Notes: generated by a model not told the origin, from the letters alone. Shown: positions 44,601 through 53,536, numbered from the stretch's first letter. The stretch is DNA of 64,000 nucleotides from Desulfofarcimen acetoxidans DSM 771 (GCF_000024205.1 NC_013216.1:1054001-1118000); one strand, 5' to 3'. Numbers and translations: made by a program.

Positions 44601-45283
44601 GACCGGAGGATGTCATAGAACCGGCTATTAAGCATGGCACACTGGCTATTGGTTTTATCGGTCTGGCTGAGACACTGACTGCCTTAACCGGCAAGCATCA
44701 TGGAGAAAGCAAGTCGGCCCAAGAAATAGGTCAGGAAATAGTAGCTTTTATGGCCAAAAAAGTTGATGAGGCTGCGGAAAAGTATGATAAGAACTATACT
44801 TTTCTGGCTACTCCCGCGGAGGGGTTGTCCGGGCGTTTCATCAAGCTTGACCGCCGGGAGTACGGGATTATCCCAGGCGTTACTAATAAAGAATATTACA
44901 CTAACTCTTTCCATATTCCTGTTAATTATCCAATCAGCATTTTTGATAAAATTAGTCTGGAAGGAGTCTACCATAAGTATTGTAATGCCGGTCATATCAG
45001 TTATGTGGAACTGGAAGCCCCACCGGTGCACAATATTGAGGCGATGGAGTCTATAGTGCGTCATATGAAGGACAGTAATATGGGCTACGCTGCCATCAAT
45101 TATCCTGTGGATTTTTGTACCGGGTGCAGTCACCTTGGAGTGATCAATGAGGACATCTGTCCGCGCTGCGGTTCACCGTTTATTCGGCGGGTGCGCCGGA
45201 TTACCGGGTATTTGAGTACTGTTGACCGGTTTAATGACAGTAAGGTGTCCGAGTTGAAGGAGCGGATTACGCACAGGTTTTAA
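41690..45283 (+). CDS. nrdD: anaerobic ribonucleoside-triphosphate reductase (class III) precursor containing an intein
   Basis: About 1197 residues from TTG 41690, which lies 7 bp after GGAGGG; the frame opens at 41657. The N-terminal ATP-cone (NTIKKRDGREVSFDDKKI) precedes the barrel domain. The intein occupies 42455-44032, between NLNSMH and SRAGAQVPF. Without it the enzyme is about 671 residues, normal for NrdD. Later landmarks are SYMGCRTRV with a catalytic Cys, the zinc cysteines FCTGC and CPRCG, and the glycyl radical loop RRITGYLS near the C-terminus. It makes dNTPs without oxygen. The ribonucleotide and formate sites are intact. Confidence 0.95.
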   Translation: MFNTIKKRDGREVSFDDKKITDAIFRAARSVGGEDRQLAMELTIEVLKMIKAKYNGNAFGVEDVQDIVEKVLIENGHARTAKAYILYRDRRTRMREAKGELMDAVEEILVETSKENANVSNSPSAKMLQIASAASKKYYLTRLIPDELSQAHTRGDIHIHDLDFYGKTLTCIQIPLKRLLEEGFDNGHGYIRPPQRPNSATALAAIILQSSQNDMHGGQSFAFFDRDIAPYVENASEDETFQAMEALVYNLNSMHSLRGSERIWILDKEENRLKTVSMEEFHEQFEEGKFAALSVNYTTGKTELKDITASLKHNNFNRLLQVKLKSGQRVEVTDNHSMMAVNKNGEITTAVPEMLSTGLTPARWQAVEQVHTYELSKYPNSSKYQLKEIVLDEILARFLGFYVAEGAADGSTIYLSLFNKELEAEAGKMLERIHPDFSTRLRYNETGSRDLACRVGQQFAAFVADICGKGAQNKRVPSEIFFATDNVIRAFLDGYLSGDGTVGKNRVVASSVSQKLRDGIFLLLTRLGLMASMSQEIPSAQYAAARERYKIAIGGYYATALNLSGPKQGDLASLYQVSIEQSRYDYEYLRPLIADVYGVDCRNAYQYRIKPVYIEELIFDLKSRRLTGEEEEIIVKLASSAYWFEEVERVIPLVKSSQRHHLRKLLAKGKLPRYSKYLSVRFPYADWLPRFMLSKELGFRNHGGMITSDCRSPEMVMRWARAILNKNLQINKLLIKLERALEIRPVTVDSIKELPYEPYVYDISVEGNENFLTSQGIFVHNSRAGAQVPFSSLNLGTETSEASRKVTRNLLMAYEAGLGRGENPIFPNIIFRVKEGINLNPDDPNYDLFKVALRVASKRLNPTFSFMDAGFNSPFGDQVSYMGCRTRVMSNRHGQAVTDGRGNLSFTTVNLPRVAIKAERNMAKFYRDLEDIFDLSARQLYHRYQVQAKLKVRDMPFVMGQGLYMDSQGLRPEDVIEPAIKHGTLAIGFIGLAETLTALTGKHHGESKSAQEIGQEIVAFMAKKVDEAAEKYDKNYTFLATPAEGLSGRFIKLDRREYGIIPGVTNKEYYTNSFHIPVNYPISIFDKISLEGVYHKYCNAGHISYVELEAPPVHNIEAMESIVRHMKDSNMGYAAINYPVDFCTGCSHLGVINEDICPRCGSPFIRRVRRITGYLSTVDRFNDSKVSELKERITHRF
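42455..44032 (+). other. Intein with LAGLIDADG homing endonuclease in NrdD
   Basis: 526 residues, in frame. It begins at Ser1 (SLRGSERIW) and ends with GIFVHN, followed by Ser as the +1 residue (SRAGAQ), so splicing rejoins MH to SRAG. Block B contains VTDNHSMM (TxxH), and the penultimate His, final Asn and +1 Ser needed for splicing are present. The central endonuclease has two LAGLIDADG motifs, LGFYVAEGAADG and LDGYLSGDGTVG, about 93 residues apart, each with the acidic residue. Splicing and homing both look functional. Its DNA appears more AT-rich than the flanking host exons, suggesting acquisition. Confidence 0.93.
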
Positions 45284-45297
45284 TTCTTGTTGATATA

Positions 45298-45350
45298 AGC
45301 AAAAGCCAACACCCCTAATTATCAGGTGGCTTTTGCTTTTGCTTTATTTT
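45298..45350 (+). terminator. Terminator between nrdD and nrdG
   Basis: AGCAAAAGC and GCTTTTGCT with inner CACC/GGTG, then TTTGCTTTATTTT. It uncouples nrdG from nrdD at least partly. Confidence 0.8.
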
Positions 45351-45395
45351 GTGGCAGAGTAATACTAATAAATTGTTAGTAAAGGAGAATAACTA

Positions 45396-45884
45396 ATGAT
45401 TAGGTATGCAGACATTATCGGTGATTCAATTGTTGACGGTCCCGGGTTGAGAGTCGTTGCTTTTCTGCAGGGTTGTCCACGGAATTGTGCCGGATGCCAC
45501 AACCCTGCTTTATGTCCTGAGGAAGGCGGTAGTTTGATTTCGGAGAAGAGCTTTGCCGAATTATTATTGAATAAATTGACATCGCTAAACTCCGGGATAA
45601 CTTTCAGCGGTGGAGATCCTTTAATGCAGGCAGGGTCCTTATACGATGTTATAGGTTATATTCGCTTACAGAAGCCGGGACTAAGTATATGGGTTTATAC
45701 CGGATATGTTTTTGAGGAGGTCAAGGATCTGCCCGTAATGAAGCTGATTGACGTGCTGGTAGACGGGCCTTTTATTGCTGCGGAAAAAAGCTTGAACCAT
45801 GCTTTTCGTGGTTCATCCAACCAGAGACTTATTAATGTTAAGCAGTCTCTGGAAAATGGTGGGGTGGTTGAGCTGGCTTTTTAG
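45396..45884 (+). CDS. nrdG: anaerobic ribonucleotide reductase activating enzyme (radical SAM)
   Basis: 162 residues, ATG after AAAGGAGAATAACTA. FLQGCPRNCAGCHNP carries the radical-SAM CxxxCxxC motif near residues 31-38; GITFSGGDPLMQ is the S-adenosylmethionine GGE-like motif. It installs the glycyl radical on NrdD. Its neighbour is the matching enzyme, though a terminator lies between. The length is typical. Confidence 0.94.
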   Translation: MIRYADIIGDSIVDGPGLRVVAFLQGCPRNCAGCHNPALCPEEGGSLISEKSFAELLLNKLTSLNSGITFSGGDPLMQAGSLYDVIGYIRLQKPGLSIWVYTGYVFEEVKDLPVMKLIDVLVDGPFIAAEKSLNHAFRGSSNQRLINVKQSLENGGVVELAF

Positions 45885-45971
45885 CATGCTGTTTTCGGAT
45901 GCAACATTTTACCTTTTTATGCATAGCATATTATGAACCTGCTTACTGAAAGGGAAAAGGGGTAATATGTT

Positions 45972-46637
45972 ATGATAAACTACACCGTGAAACCGGGAGA
46001 TACACTGTTTAAAATCGCCCAAAATTTTAATACAACAGTGGAAAATATACTGGAATTAAATCCTGCTATAAAAAACCCTAACCTTATTAATATCGGTCAG
46101 GTTATCATTATTGAGAGCAGCGGAACAGGGGAACCCCAGCCATGCCCGTCCGGCAATCTGCTTATAAACAGCAGCTTTGAAGACTGGGCTGTTCCCGATC
46201 AGAACCCGTCCGGCTGGCAGGTTAACAATGTCTACCGCACTACCCTATCTAACTACGGTTATTACGCTGCTGAGATGGGTGCAGCAGCTCCTAACAGGCA
46301 GGCAGCTTTGACACAAATAACATCTGTTCAGGCAGTTAATACTTATAGGTTGGAGTTTTACCTCAGAGAAAGTGAACAATTTGGAGGAGTATCCCAATAT
46401 CAAATGGATATAAAAGTCGTATTTTATAACAACTCAATGCAGGTCACCGGGCAAGTTAATACTGTCCTCTCACAGACTGCCATACCTAATAACTCTTTTC
46501 AATTATATACTCTAACCACAGACAAAGCACCAATTAATTCAACAAGTGCGGAAGTCAGGTTTAATTTTATGCCGGCTTCCCGCAATGATAATACTGTAGT
46601 TGTAGATAATGTTGTTTTCTACTGTTTACCTGAATAG
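45972..46637 (+). CDS. LysM-domain protein with C-terminal beta-sandwich, possibly spore-associated
   Basis: 221 residues, ATG after AAAAGGGG. Residues 2-50 are one LysM domain (YTVKPGDTLFKIAQNFNTTVENILELNP). After a short linker comes a roughly 160-residue beta-rich domain (NLLINSSFEDWAVPDQNPSGWQVNN, ending VVVDNVVFYCLPE) resembling carbohydrate-binding jelly-roll modules. No signal peptide is seen. That points to a spore-coat or cortex protein assembled in the mother cell, such as SafA-like LysM proteins; this is inference. No catalytic domain is present. Confidence 0.7.
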   Translation: MINYTVKPGDTLFKIAQNFNTTVENILELNPAIKNPNLINIGQVIIIESSGTGEPQPCPSGNLLINSSFEDWAVPDQNPSGWQVNNVYRTTLSNYGYYAAEMGAAAPNRQAALTQITSVQAVNTYRLEFYLRESEQFGGVSQYQMDIKVVFYNNSMQVTGQVNTVLSQTAIPNNSFQLYTLTTDKAPINSTSAEVRFNFMPASRNDNTVVVDNVVFYCLPE

Positions 46638-46793
46638 GAATAAGGCCCGACAAATGCCAGGCGATTTTTCCCTAAGGCAAATTTATGGCATTAGCAGTTA
46701 AAGAAAAGAAAAACTGCCTATTGGCAGTTAGAGTAATTTATTGAAGCCATTTAAAATAGTGACTCCCAAAAGGCCAACCCCGCTTTATATGTA

Positions 46794-47015
46794 TTAGTGA
46801 CAGGAACTGCAGTTGCCGGAGGAACAACCTGAGCACTTAGAATTGCCGCCCCCGCTGCCACTATCACCGCCAGGTGAACTAAAGGTTGAAAACACTCGCT
46901 GCGGTTTTATAGCCCCGCACTCAGGACACAGCAGGTTCTCTCCTTTATCTCCCATAGAACACATTTTTTCAAAACGAAATCCACAAGCGGAGCATTTAAA
47001 TTCATAAAAAGGCAT
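46794..47015 (-). CDS. FmdB-family zinc-ribbon regulatory protein
   Basis: 73 residues. FYEFKCSACGFRFEKMCSMGDKGENLLCPECGA is the typical FmdB zinc ribbon (CxxC...CxxC), and the Gly/Ser/Cys-rich tail (SKCSGCSSGNCSSCH) supplies further Cys/His. Named after a putative regulator of formamidase; function is unknown. It is transcribed opposite to its neighbours. On the minus strand GGGGGTTTTAGTT precedes the start. Confidence 0.85.
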   Translation of the reverse strand: MPFYEFKCSACGFRFEKMCSMGDKGENLLCPECGAIKPQRVFSTFSSPGGDSGSGGGNSKCSGCSSGNCSSCH

Positions 47016-47172
47016 AACTAAAACCCCCTTTAATTAAAAGGTTAGTCCTATAAAAAATCTTTGTCAAGCCTTTATGGAATTAGTTTTTCACAAAATAGCA
47101 GGGATTAGACCTTTTAAGAGGAATTATTACAAAGGAAGAATATATCCGTTTTCTTATGGGGGTAAAAATAAA

Positions 47173-48741
47173 ATGAGAATACGTTTTTTGGGTGCTGCTC
47201 AAACTGTTACCGGATCATGTCATCTTCTCAGTGTTGACGGTAAGAATATCATGATTGATTGTGGCATGTTTCAAGGAACAAAAGCTATAAAAGAGAGAAA
47301 CTATCAAGATTTTTTAATTCCGCCGAAAAGCCTGGCATGTGTTATACTGACACATGCTCATATTGATCACAGCGGCTTGTTGCCTAAATTAGTTAAGCAG
47401 GGTTACAAGGGTCCTGTATATGTGACGGAGGCTACCGGTGATTTGTTGGAGGTAATGCTTCCGGATAGCGGGCATATTCAGGAAACTGAGGTTGAGGCTA
47501 AAAACCGCAAGGCAAAAAGGGCTGGTAAGAAACTGATTGAACCAATTTATACAGTGGATGATGCTTACGCTGCATTGGAACTTATGCAGAAAGTAAAATA
47601 TGACGAGGAGTTTCAGGTTGCAGACAATATTACTGCACGTTTTCAGGAGGCCGGACATATTTTAGGTTCTGCTATGCTGGAATTATGGGCAGAGGAAACC
47701 GGTGACAAAGCTAAGTTTGTATTCAGCGGGGATCTGGGCAATCCAGATGCTCGTTTCATCAATGACCCGGCAGTGGTGGAAGAAGCAGATTATGTAATAA
47801 TAGAGTCCACTTATGGTAACCGCCGGCATAAAGACCGTAACGGGCGGTTGGATATTCTAAAAGAGATTATCTGGGAGACCTATAATAAAGGCGGCAATCT
47901 GGTTATCCCCGCTTTTGCGGTAGAGCGAACCCAGGATATATTATATGATTTGAACCAACTGGCCCGGGAAAAACAATTACCCGACATGAAGGTGATTATT
48001 GACAGTCCTATGGCAGTAGCTGCTACTGCTGTATTTAGAAAACACTGGAGAATTTTTGATAAAGAAACCAGACAATTGATGAAAGACGGTTTCGATCCAT
48101 TAAGCCTGCCAAATCTGTCTTTTTCTGTAACTGCGGAGGAGTCCAAGGCCGTTAACCAAATTGAGGGCGGAGCTATTATTATTTCTGCCAGTGGGATGGG
48201 TGATTTTGGACGTATTAGGCATCATTTGAAGCATAATTTGTGGAGGCCTGAGTCAACCATCTTATTTGTAGGCTATCAAGCGGTTGGCACTAACGGGCAG
48301 CGCCTTTTATCAGGAGAAAAAAGTATACGCATCGGCGGTGAAGAAATTGCTGTTCGTGCTAATATCAGAGCTATTAACGGGTTTTCCGCTCATGCCGACC
48401 AGTTCGGTCTGTTAAACTGGATTAAGCAGCTTAAGAACAAACCACGTGAAATTTTTATTGTACATGGTGATCCGGAACCATCGTCAGTTTTAGCAGAATT
48501 GATTACTAAAGAAACCGGTTTTAAAACGACAATTCCCGCCTGGCAGGAAGAAATAGATTTAACTCCCCCGGTAGAATCTGTTACAAGGGAAGATGTAAGA
48601 GCAATTTATCAGGAAGTTATGGAAAAAATGCAGGTATTTTTATATTCCGAACAGGTTAACGACAGTCGCAAGTATGCCGAAGTAATGAATAAACTTAGTT
48701 CCTTGCAGCATTATTTATCAGTTTGCACTGATTGCAGATGA
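47173..48741 (+). CDS. MBL-fold/beta-CASP RNA-processing exonuclease-like protein
   Basis: About 522 residues from ATG 47173 (GGGGG 10 bp upstream); the upstream open frame is unlikely. HAHIDHSGLLPKL is the zinc motif 2, SGDLGNPDARF motif 3, and a beta-CASP insert follows (IIDSPMA, SASGMGDFGRI, NGFSAHADQ). It resembles the YSH1/CPSF-73 type exonucleases (COG1236). It probably processes RNA; substrate unknown. A C-terminal RMMBL domain includes VHGDPEPSSVLAE. The 150-bp gap before pgeF has no obvious terminator. Confidence 0.85.
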   Translation: MRIRFLGAAQTVTGSCHLLSVDGKNIMIDCGMFQGTKAIKERNYQDFLIPPKSLACVILTHAHIDHSGLLPKLVKQGYKGPVYVTEATGDLLEVMLPDSGHIQETEVEAKNRKAKRAGKKLIEPIYTVDDAYAALELMQKVKYDEEFQVADNITARFQEAGHILGSAMLELWAEETGDKAKFVFSGDLGNPDARFINDPAVVEEADYVIIESTYGNRRHKDRNGRLDILKEIIWETYNKGGNLVIPAFAVERTQDILYDLNQLAREKQLPDMKVIIDSPMAVAATAVFRKHWRIFDKETRQLMKDGFDPLSLPNLSFSVTAEESKAVNQIEGGAIIISASGMGDFGRIRHHLKHNLWRPESTILFVGYQAVGTNGQRLLSGEKSIRIGGEEIAVRANIRAINGFSAHADQFGLLNWIKQLKNKPREIFIVHGDPEPSSVLAELITKETGFKTTIPAWQEEIDLTPPVESVTREDVRAIYQEVMEKMQVFLYSEQVNDSRKYAEVMNKLSSLQHYLSVCTDCR

Positions 48742-48895
48742 GGTAATTCTGTTTAACTAGCCAGTGAGGTATTTTGCTGGAGATATTTTATTGTTATGTT
48801 GTTATGGCTTTTCCATCGCTAGGTATATATTTTTGCGGACATAATAGATTTAGATATGCGTTGTTTTCGTGAAAATATAATTTGGGAGGATGACC

Positions 48896-49717
48896 ATGTC
48901 GGATAATTCTTCTGATACTGTCCGGGAGGATTTGGAGTATTATAGTTTCAAATTACTTGAAGCAATTCCCGGATTGGTTCATGCTTTTACTACCCGCCGG
49001 GGCGGCATTAGTGAAGCTGAGTATAAGTCGCTAAACATGGCTTTTCACGTGGGGGACAGTGAGCAGGCTGTATTGGAAAACCGCAGCAGGGTATGCAGTA
49101 AACTAGGTCTTAATCCGGTTCACTTAGTGGCAGGTCAGCAGACTCATGATGATCTGGTGGCAGTTGTGGGACTTGAGCACAGGGGGGCGGGGGCATTAAG
49201 CTATGCTTCCTCATTGCCCGGTACGGATGCTTTAATTACTAACCAGCCCGGTGTGCCGCTGTCATCTTATTATGCTGACTGTGTTCCCTTATTTATAGTG
49301 GATCCGGTTAAGTCGGTTATTGGTTTGGCTCACGCTGGCTGGCGAGGTACAGTTCTTAGAATAGCTGAGAAGACGGTAAAGGAAATGAGGCGAGTATTTG
49401 GCAGCCGGCCGGTTGAATGTCTGGCAGTGGTAGGTCCTTCTATCGGCCCTTGCTGTTATGAGGTGGACAGCCGTGTAACCGGGCAACTGCAAGCAAGTTT
49501 TCCTTATTGGAGTGAACTGGTAGAAGCTACTTTGCCGGGTAAATACAGATTTGATCTCTGGCAAGCCAATTACCGGGTTTTTCTTGATGCAGGCCTCAGG
49601 CCGGAAAATATTTATGTATCTAAGCTATGTACCGGCTGCAACACTGATATATTTTATTCTTACCGGGCGGAAAACGGTCATACCGGACGTATGGCTTCTC
49701 TGATGATGTTAAGATAG
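48896..49717 (+). CDS. pgeF: YlmD/PgeF, purine nucleoside phosphorylase / peptidoglycan editing factor
   Basis: About 273 residues; ATG 48896 is 6 bp after GGGAGG, the earlier ATG 48890 overlaps it. HAFTTRRGGISEAEY, ADCVPLFIVDP, GLAHAGWRGTVLRIAE and GPSIGPCCYEV are signatures of the DUF152/YfiH family, with His and Cys ligands of a zinc site. Members cleave nucleosides and, in E. coli, edit peptidoglycan precursors; the job here is open. Ylm-region position matches Bacillus ylmD. Confidence 0.93.
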   Translation: MSDNSSDTVREDLEYYSFKLLEAIPGLVHAFTTRRGGISEAEYKSLNMAFHVGDSEQAVLENRSRVCSKLGLNPVHLVAGQQTHDDLVAVVGLEHRGAGALSYASSLPGTDALITNQPGVPLSSYYADCVPLFIVDPVKSVIGLAHAGWRGTVLRIAEKTVKEMRRVFGSRPVECLAVVGPSIGPCCYEVDSRVTGQLQASFPYWSELVEATLPGKYRFDLWQANYRVFLDAGLRPENIYVSKLCTGCNTDIFYSYRAENGHTGRMASLMMLR

Positions 49718-49729
49718 GGGGCGTGACAG

Positions 49730-50437
49730 ATGCCAAGTGTTCTGGTAGTGGATGATGAGCAGAATATTATAGAAATCATCAAGTTTAATCTGGAACGGGA
49801 AGGCTACCAAGTTATTACAGCCAGAGACGGTACAACAGCTCTACAACTGGCCCGCTCAGAAAAACCGGATCTGATTATACTGGATATAATGCTTCCTGAG
49901 CAGGATGGTTTAGCAGTGTGTCGCTTGCTGCAGCAGGAGCAAAAAACCAGAGGGATTCCCATTATTATGGTCAGTGCAAGGGGAGATGAATTGGACAAAA
50001 TTCTTGGGTTGGAAATGGGAGCGGATGATTATGTAACCAAACCTTTCAGCCCTCGAGAACTGGTAGCCAGGGTTAAGGCCAGACTGAGGCGTAGTGAGGA
50101 AGTGGAAACAACGCCGGAAAAACCCGTTGAAAATACTCTCGTGAGAGGGAATTTACTTATTGATCAGGATCGCTATATGATTGAGTTGGGTGGGGTAAAA
50201 CAGTATTTAACCCCCAAGGAATTTGAATTAATCCGTTTTTTAGCCAGACAACCGGGAAAAGTATTCTCCCGTGATTATCTTTTGGAACAAATCTGGGGTT
50301 ATGATTTTGTGGGGGATTCTCGAACGGTTGATGTGCATATAAGACACATCAGGCAAAAACTAGAGGGAATGGATGCCTCCCAACAGTATATTGAAACGGT
50401 CAGGGGAGTAGGCTATCGCTTTAAAGAATCTTCTTAG
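49730..50437 (+). CDS. phoP: PhoP/PhoB-like response regulator
   Basis: 235 residues. The receiver has the DDE pair at 8-9, phospho-acceptor Asp in IILDIMLPEQDG near 52 and Lys in VTKPFSPREL. The OmpR/PhoB winged helix follows (LTPKEFELIRFLARQPGKVFSR, DSRTVDVHIRHIRQKLE). It probably controls phosphate starvation genes, judged from pstB-phoU downstream. ATG follows GGGGGCGTGACAG. Confidence 0.9.
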   Translation: MPSVLVVDDEQNIIEIIKFNLEREGYQVITARDGTTALQLARSEKPDLIILDIMLPEQDGLAVCRLLQQEQKTRGIPIIMVSARGDELDKILGLEMGADDYVTKPFSPRELVARVKARLRRSEEVETTPEKPVENTLVRGNLLIDQDRYMIELGGVKQYLTPKEFELIRFLARQPGKVFSRDYLLEQIWGYDFVGDSRTVDVHIRHIRQKLEGMDASQQYIETVRGVGYRFKESS

Positions 50438-50453
50438 AGGAGTCTGGCGGCAG

Positions 50454-51830
50454 ATGTTGTTAAAAGGTGTAATCTGGCGGGCAGCGGCCAGCTATTTTAT
50501 ATTGCTGGCTGTTTTTTGGGGTCTCCTGGAACTGTATAAGGCACAGTTATTAACTTTTGCCGGGGCTTTTCTGACCGCATCTTTATTATCCGTGGTTTTT
50601 GCCTGGCTCTTATATAAGAGGGTAATTAATCCTCTTGCTGTGATGAGTGAAGTTACCCAGGAAATGGCCCGAGGTAATTTTGACCAGCAAATTATTATCA
50701 GGTATCAGGATGAGATAGGTGAATTGGCGGCTAATATAAATAACCTGGCCGGTCAGCTAAAAACCGTTATTACGGATATTACTACAGAAAAAAACAGAGC
50801 GCGGGCTATACTGGACAGTATGGCCGACGGGGTAATCGCACTGGACCGTGAGGGCAAGGTGCTGCTGGTTAACCCTGCCGTGGAGGATATATTTGCCATA
50901 GAAAATCCGGCTGATCAGGTTAAAAATATTCTGGGTATAATTAGAAACTACGAATTGGAACAACTGCTATTTCACGCCTTAAAAAGGAATGAGCCGATGG
51001 TGAAGGTGCTGAAGATTTTAACATCAGAAGAACCCAGGGTCTTTCGTGTGCACCTGACACCACTCAGGTCTTCGGACACTAAAACAGAAGGTATAGTTGC
51101 TGTCTTGCGAGATATAACGGACAGGCGAAAACTAGAGCAAATGCGTACAGAGTTTGTAGCCAATGTTTCACATGAATTGCGTACTCCACTGACATCTATC
51201 AGCGGCTTTTTGGAAACGCTTTTAGACGGTGCACTGGAGGAGCCGGAAATAGCCAGAAGATTTTTGGAGCATATGAGTGATGAGACAGAGCGTTTGACCA
51301 GATTGATCAATGATCTGCTGAATCTCTCTAATATTGAAGACCGGCAATTTGTGCCGAATTTTCAGCCGGTAGATATGGCCGAGCTTATACATAGAGTGGC
51401 GCCTGTTTATGAACCGAGAGCCAGGGAAAAAGGTTTGACCTTAATGGTTACTCTTTCTCCCAACCTGCCTCCGGTAATCGGGGATGAGGACTTGCTGATG
51501 CAGGTTTTGACCAATTTGATTGACAATGCAATAAAATACACACCGGCTAAAGGTAAAATAGAAATAAAAGCCAGGGCCAGTGAGCAGGAAATGAAGGTTA
51601 TTGTGACCGATACCGGTATAGGTATTCCCACAGAAAGCCTGGCTCGAATTTTTGAACGATTTTATCGTGTTGATAAAGCCCGTTCACGTGAAATGGGAGG
51701 GACGGGGCTTGGACTTTCCATTGTGAAGCATATTGTTGAGAGGCACGGCGGTTCTCTGGAGGTAACCAGTACAGTTGGCAAAGGCAGTATATTTGCTTTT
51801 ATTTTGCCGGTTGCCGGAGATTTACACTGA
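50454..51830 (+). CDS. phoR: PhoR-like sensor histidine kinase
   Basis: 458 residues. Two membrane helices lie close together (about 12-28 and 33-52), so no sizeable extracellular sensor exists. HAMP (INPLAVMSEVTQEMARGNF), a PAS domain (AILDSMADGVIALDREGKVLLVN), HisKA with FVANVSHELRTPLTSI, and HATPase (DNAIKYTP, GTGLGLSIVKH) follow. As for PhoR of enterics, sensing is likely via PhoU/Pst rather than direct. It is cotranscribed with phoP, 16 bp apart. Confidence 0.9.
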   Translation: MLLKGVIWRAAASYFILLAVFWGLLELYKAQLLTFAGAFLTASLLSVVFAWLLYKRVINPLAVMSEVTQEMARGNFDQQIIIRYQDEIGELAANINNLAGQLKTVITDITTEKNRARAILDSMADGVIALDREGKVLLVNPAVEDIFAIENPADQVKNILGIIRNYELEQLLFHALKRNEPMVKVLKILTSEEPRVFRVHLTPLRSSDTKTEGIVAVLRDITDRRKLEQMRTEFVANVSHELRTPLTSISGFLETLLDGALEEPEIARRFLEHMSDETERLTRLINDLLNLSNIEDRQFVPNFQPVDMAELIHRVAPVYEPRAREKGLTLMVTLSPNLPPVIGDEDLLMQVLTNLIDNAIKYTPAKGKIEIKARASEQEMKVIVTDTGIGIPTESLARIFERFYRVDKARSREMGGTGLGLSIVKHIVERHGGSLEVTSTVGKGSIFAFILPVAGDLH

Positions 51831-51978
51831 TGGGCTTGTTGAAAGGTTTGAGTCAACAACGAAACAAAGGCTATCTTTATATAAAATTAACATTGCTCTA
51901 ACAGCCAAATTATTTTAGTTTGCTAGAATAAAAATATGATTCAGGTTTCTAGCGGAATAACCGGGGAGGATAAATAAA

Positions 51979-52737
51979 GTGTCTGAAATAAAGATGAGTA
52001 TTGCTCAACTAAATCTTTATTATAAAGATTATCAGGCTTTACATAATATTAATCTTGACATTGAATCCTGCCGGGTAACAGCATTAATAGGTCCTTCCGG
52101 GTGTGGTAAATCGTCTTTTTTAAGAACCTTAAACCGGATGAACAATTTAATTGAGGGTGTAAGGGTTAACGGTAAGATATTGTTGGATGGTGAAGATATT
52201 TATAAACCAGGTGTTGATCTTGTTCTGCTTCGTAAAAGAGTAGGTATGGTTTTTCAAAGGCCTAATCCTTTTCCCATGTCTGTTTATGATAATGTTGCTT
52301 ATGGACCTCGGATTCACGGTATTAAAAAAAAGCGGCAGTTAGATGAGATAGTGGAAAACAGCTTGAGGGCTGCGGTGCTTTGGGATGAAGTTAAGGATAA
52401 GCTTTTTAAATCAGCTCTGGGCCTTTCCGGCGGGCAGCAGCAGAGAGTATGTATAGCACGTTTGCTGGCAGTTGAACCTGAAGTGCTGCTTATGGACGAA
52501 CCTACTTCAGCTCTTGACCCTATATCAACTTTGAAAATAGAAGAATTAATTCAGGAATTGAAAAAAAAATATACAGTGGTTATCGTTACACACAATATGC
52601 AGCAGGCGGCGAGGGTATCGGATATGACCGCCTTTTTCTTAAATGGCGAGCTGGTGGAAAACGGCAATACGGATTTTATATTTACTCAGCCAAGTGATAA
52701 ACGAACGGAGGACTATATAACCGGAAGATTTGGTTAA
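51979..52737 (+). CDS. pstB: phosphate ABC transporter ATP-binding protein PstB
   Basis: 252 residues, GTG start after GGGGAGGATAAATAAA. Walker [20 protein letters not shown] is the PstB-specific form; [23 protein letters not shown] and signature [15 protein letters not shown] follow, with Walker [13 protein letters not shown]. It energises high-affinity phosphate import. pstS, pstC and pstA are not in the window, so the permease must be encoded elsewhere. phoU follows 16 bp later. Confidence 0.93.
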   Translation: MSEIKMSIAQLNLYYKDYQALHNINLDIESCRVTALIGPSGCGKSSFLRTLNRMNNLIEGVRVNGKILLDGEDIYKPGVDLVLLRKRVGMVFQRPNPFPMSVYDNVAYGPRIHGIKKKRQLDEIVENSLRAAVLWDEVKDKLFKSALGLSGGQQQRVCIARLLAVEPEVLLMDEPTSALDPISTLKIEELIQELKKKYTVVIVTHNMQQAARVSDMTAFFLNGELVENGNTDFIFTQPSDKRTEDYITGRFG

Positions 52738-52752
52738 GGAGCTGGTAATAAA

Positions 52753-53412
52753 ATGTCACCCAGGCAGAATTTTGATAAGGCATTATATGCTTTAAAGCAG
52801 GATATACTGCGCATGGCAGGATTGGTTGAGCAGGCTATCTATGAATCAGTGGAAGCTTTGATGAGGAAAGATGTATCTCTGGCAGCTCAGGTTATTATGG
52901 GTGATGAGACTATTGATGAGTTGTACTTGGAGATAGAATCTAAAATAATTAAATTAATTGCCACCCAGCAGCCTATGGCCAAGGATCTTCGAATTGTTGT
53001 AACCGGTATAAAAATACTGTTGAGCTTGGAGCGTATGGCAGATCATGCCGTCGATATTGCCAGAGCCACTATGTGCCTGTCATCCAGGCCCTTTAAAGTA
53101 GATGTCGTGGATTATATTCCGCAAATGGCTAAATTGGCCAGGCAAATGCTGAAAGACGGTTTGGATGCCTACGTAAATGATGATATTGAGAAGGCACAAA
53201 AAATGTGTGCCGGTGATGACGAAGTGGATTATATTTTCGCTAAGGTTTTTCGGGAATTAATGTCTTGTATGAGAAAAGACCCGGATACAGTAACCGAGTG
53301 TTCTTATTTGCTTTATGTCAATCGTTATCTGGAAAGAGTGGCGGATCACGCTACTAACATTGGAGAGGCCGTAGTGTATTTGGTTACCGGGGAAAGAAAA
53401 GAATTAAACTAA
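52753..53412 (+). CDS. phoU: phosphate signalling protein PhoU
   Basis: 219 residues in two three-helix repeats, each with the conserved metal/E(D)xxxD-type pattern: ERMADHAVDIARATM in the first and LERVADHATNIGEAVVYLV in the second. It couples Pst transporter state to the PhoR kinase. It ends the unit with a terminator at 53537. Confidence 0.95.
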   Translation: MSPRQNFDKALYALKQDILRMAGLVEQAIYESVEALMRKDVSLAAQVIMGDETIDELYLEIESKIIKLIATQQPMAKDLRIVVTGIKILLSLERMADHAVDIARATMCLSSRPFKVDVVDYIPQMAKLARQMLKDGLDAYVNDDIEKAQKMCAGDDEVDYIFAKVFRELMSCMRKDPDTVTECSYLLYVNRYLERVADHATNIGEAVVYLVTGERKELN

Positions 53413-53536
53413 GGAAAAAATTACTTGCGAATTGTTTAAATGGCTTGTGAGCCTTTAAAGTAACAGTTAATTATAATCTACATAAATTCAGATAGTCAGG
53501 ATTTATTAACTTATCAATAAAAATATTAACTGGAAA

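Noticed and set aside
44684-45133. 149-residue minus-strand open frame over nrdD
   Set aside because: It lies wholly within the conserved C-terminal part of NrdD, has no ribosome site and no recognisable motif; a shadow frame.
45930-45970. Sigma-K-type promoter for the LysM gene
   Set aside because: CATATTATG resembles the -10 but the -35 AC is at the wrong distance.
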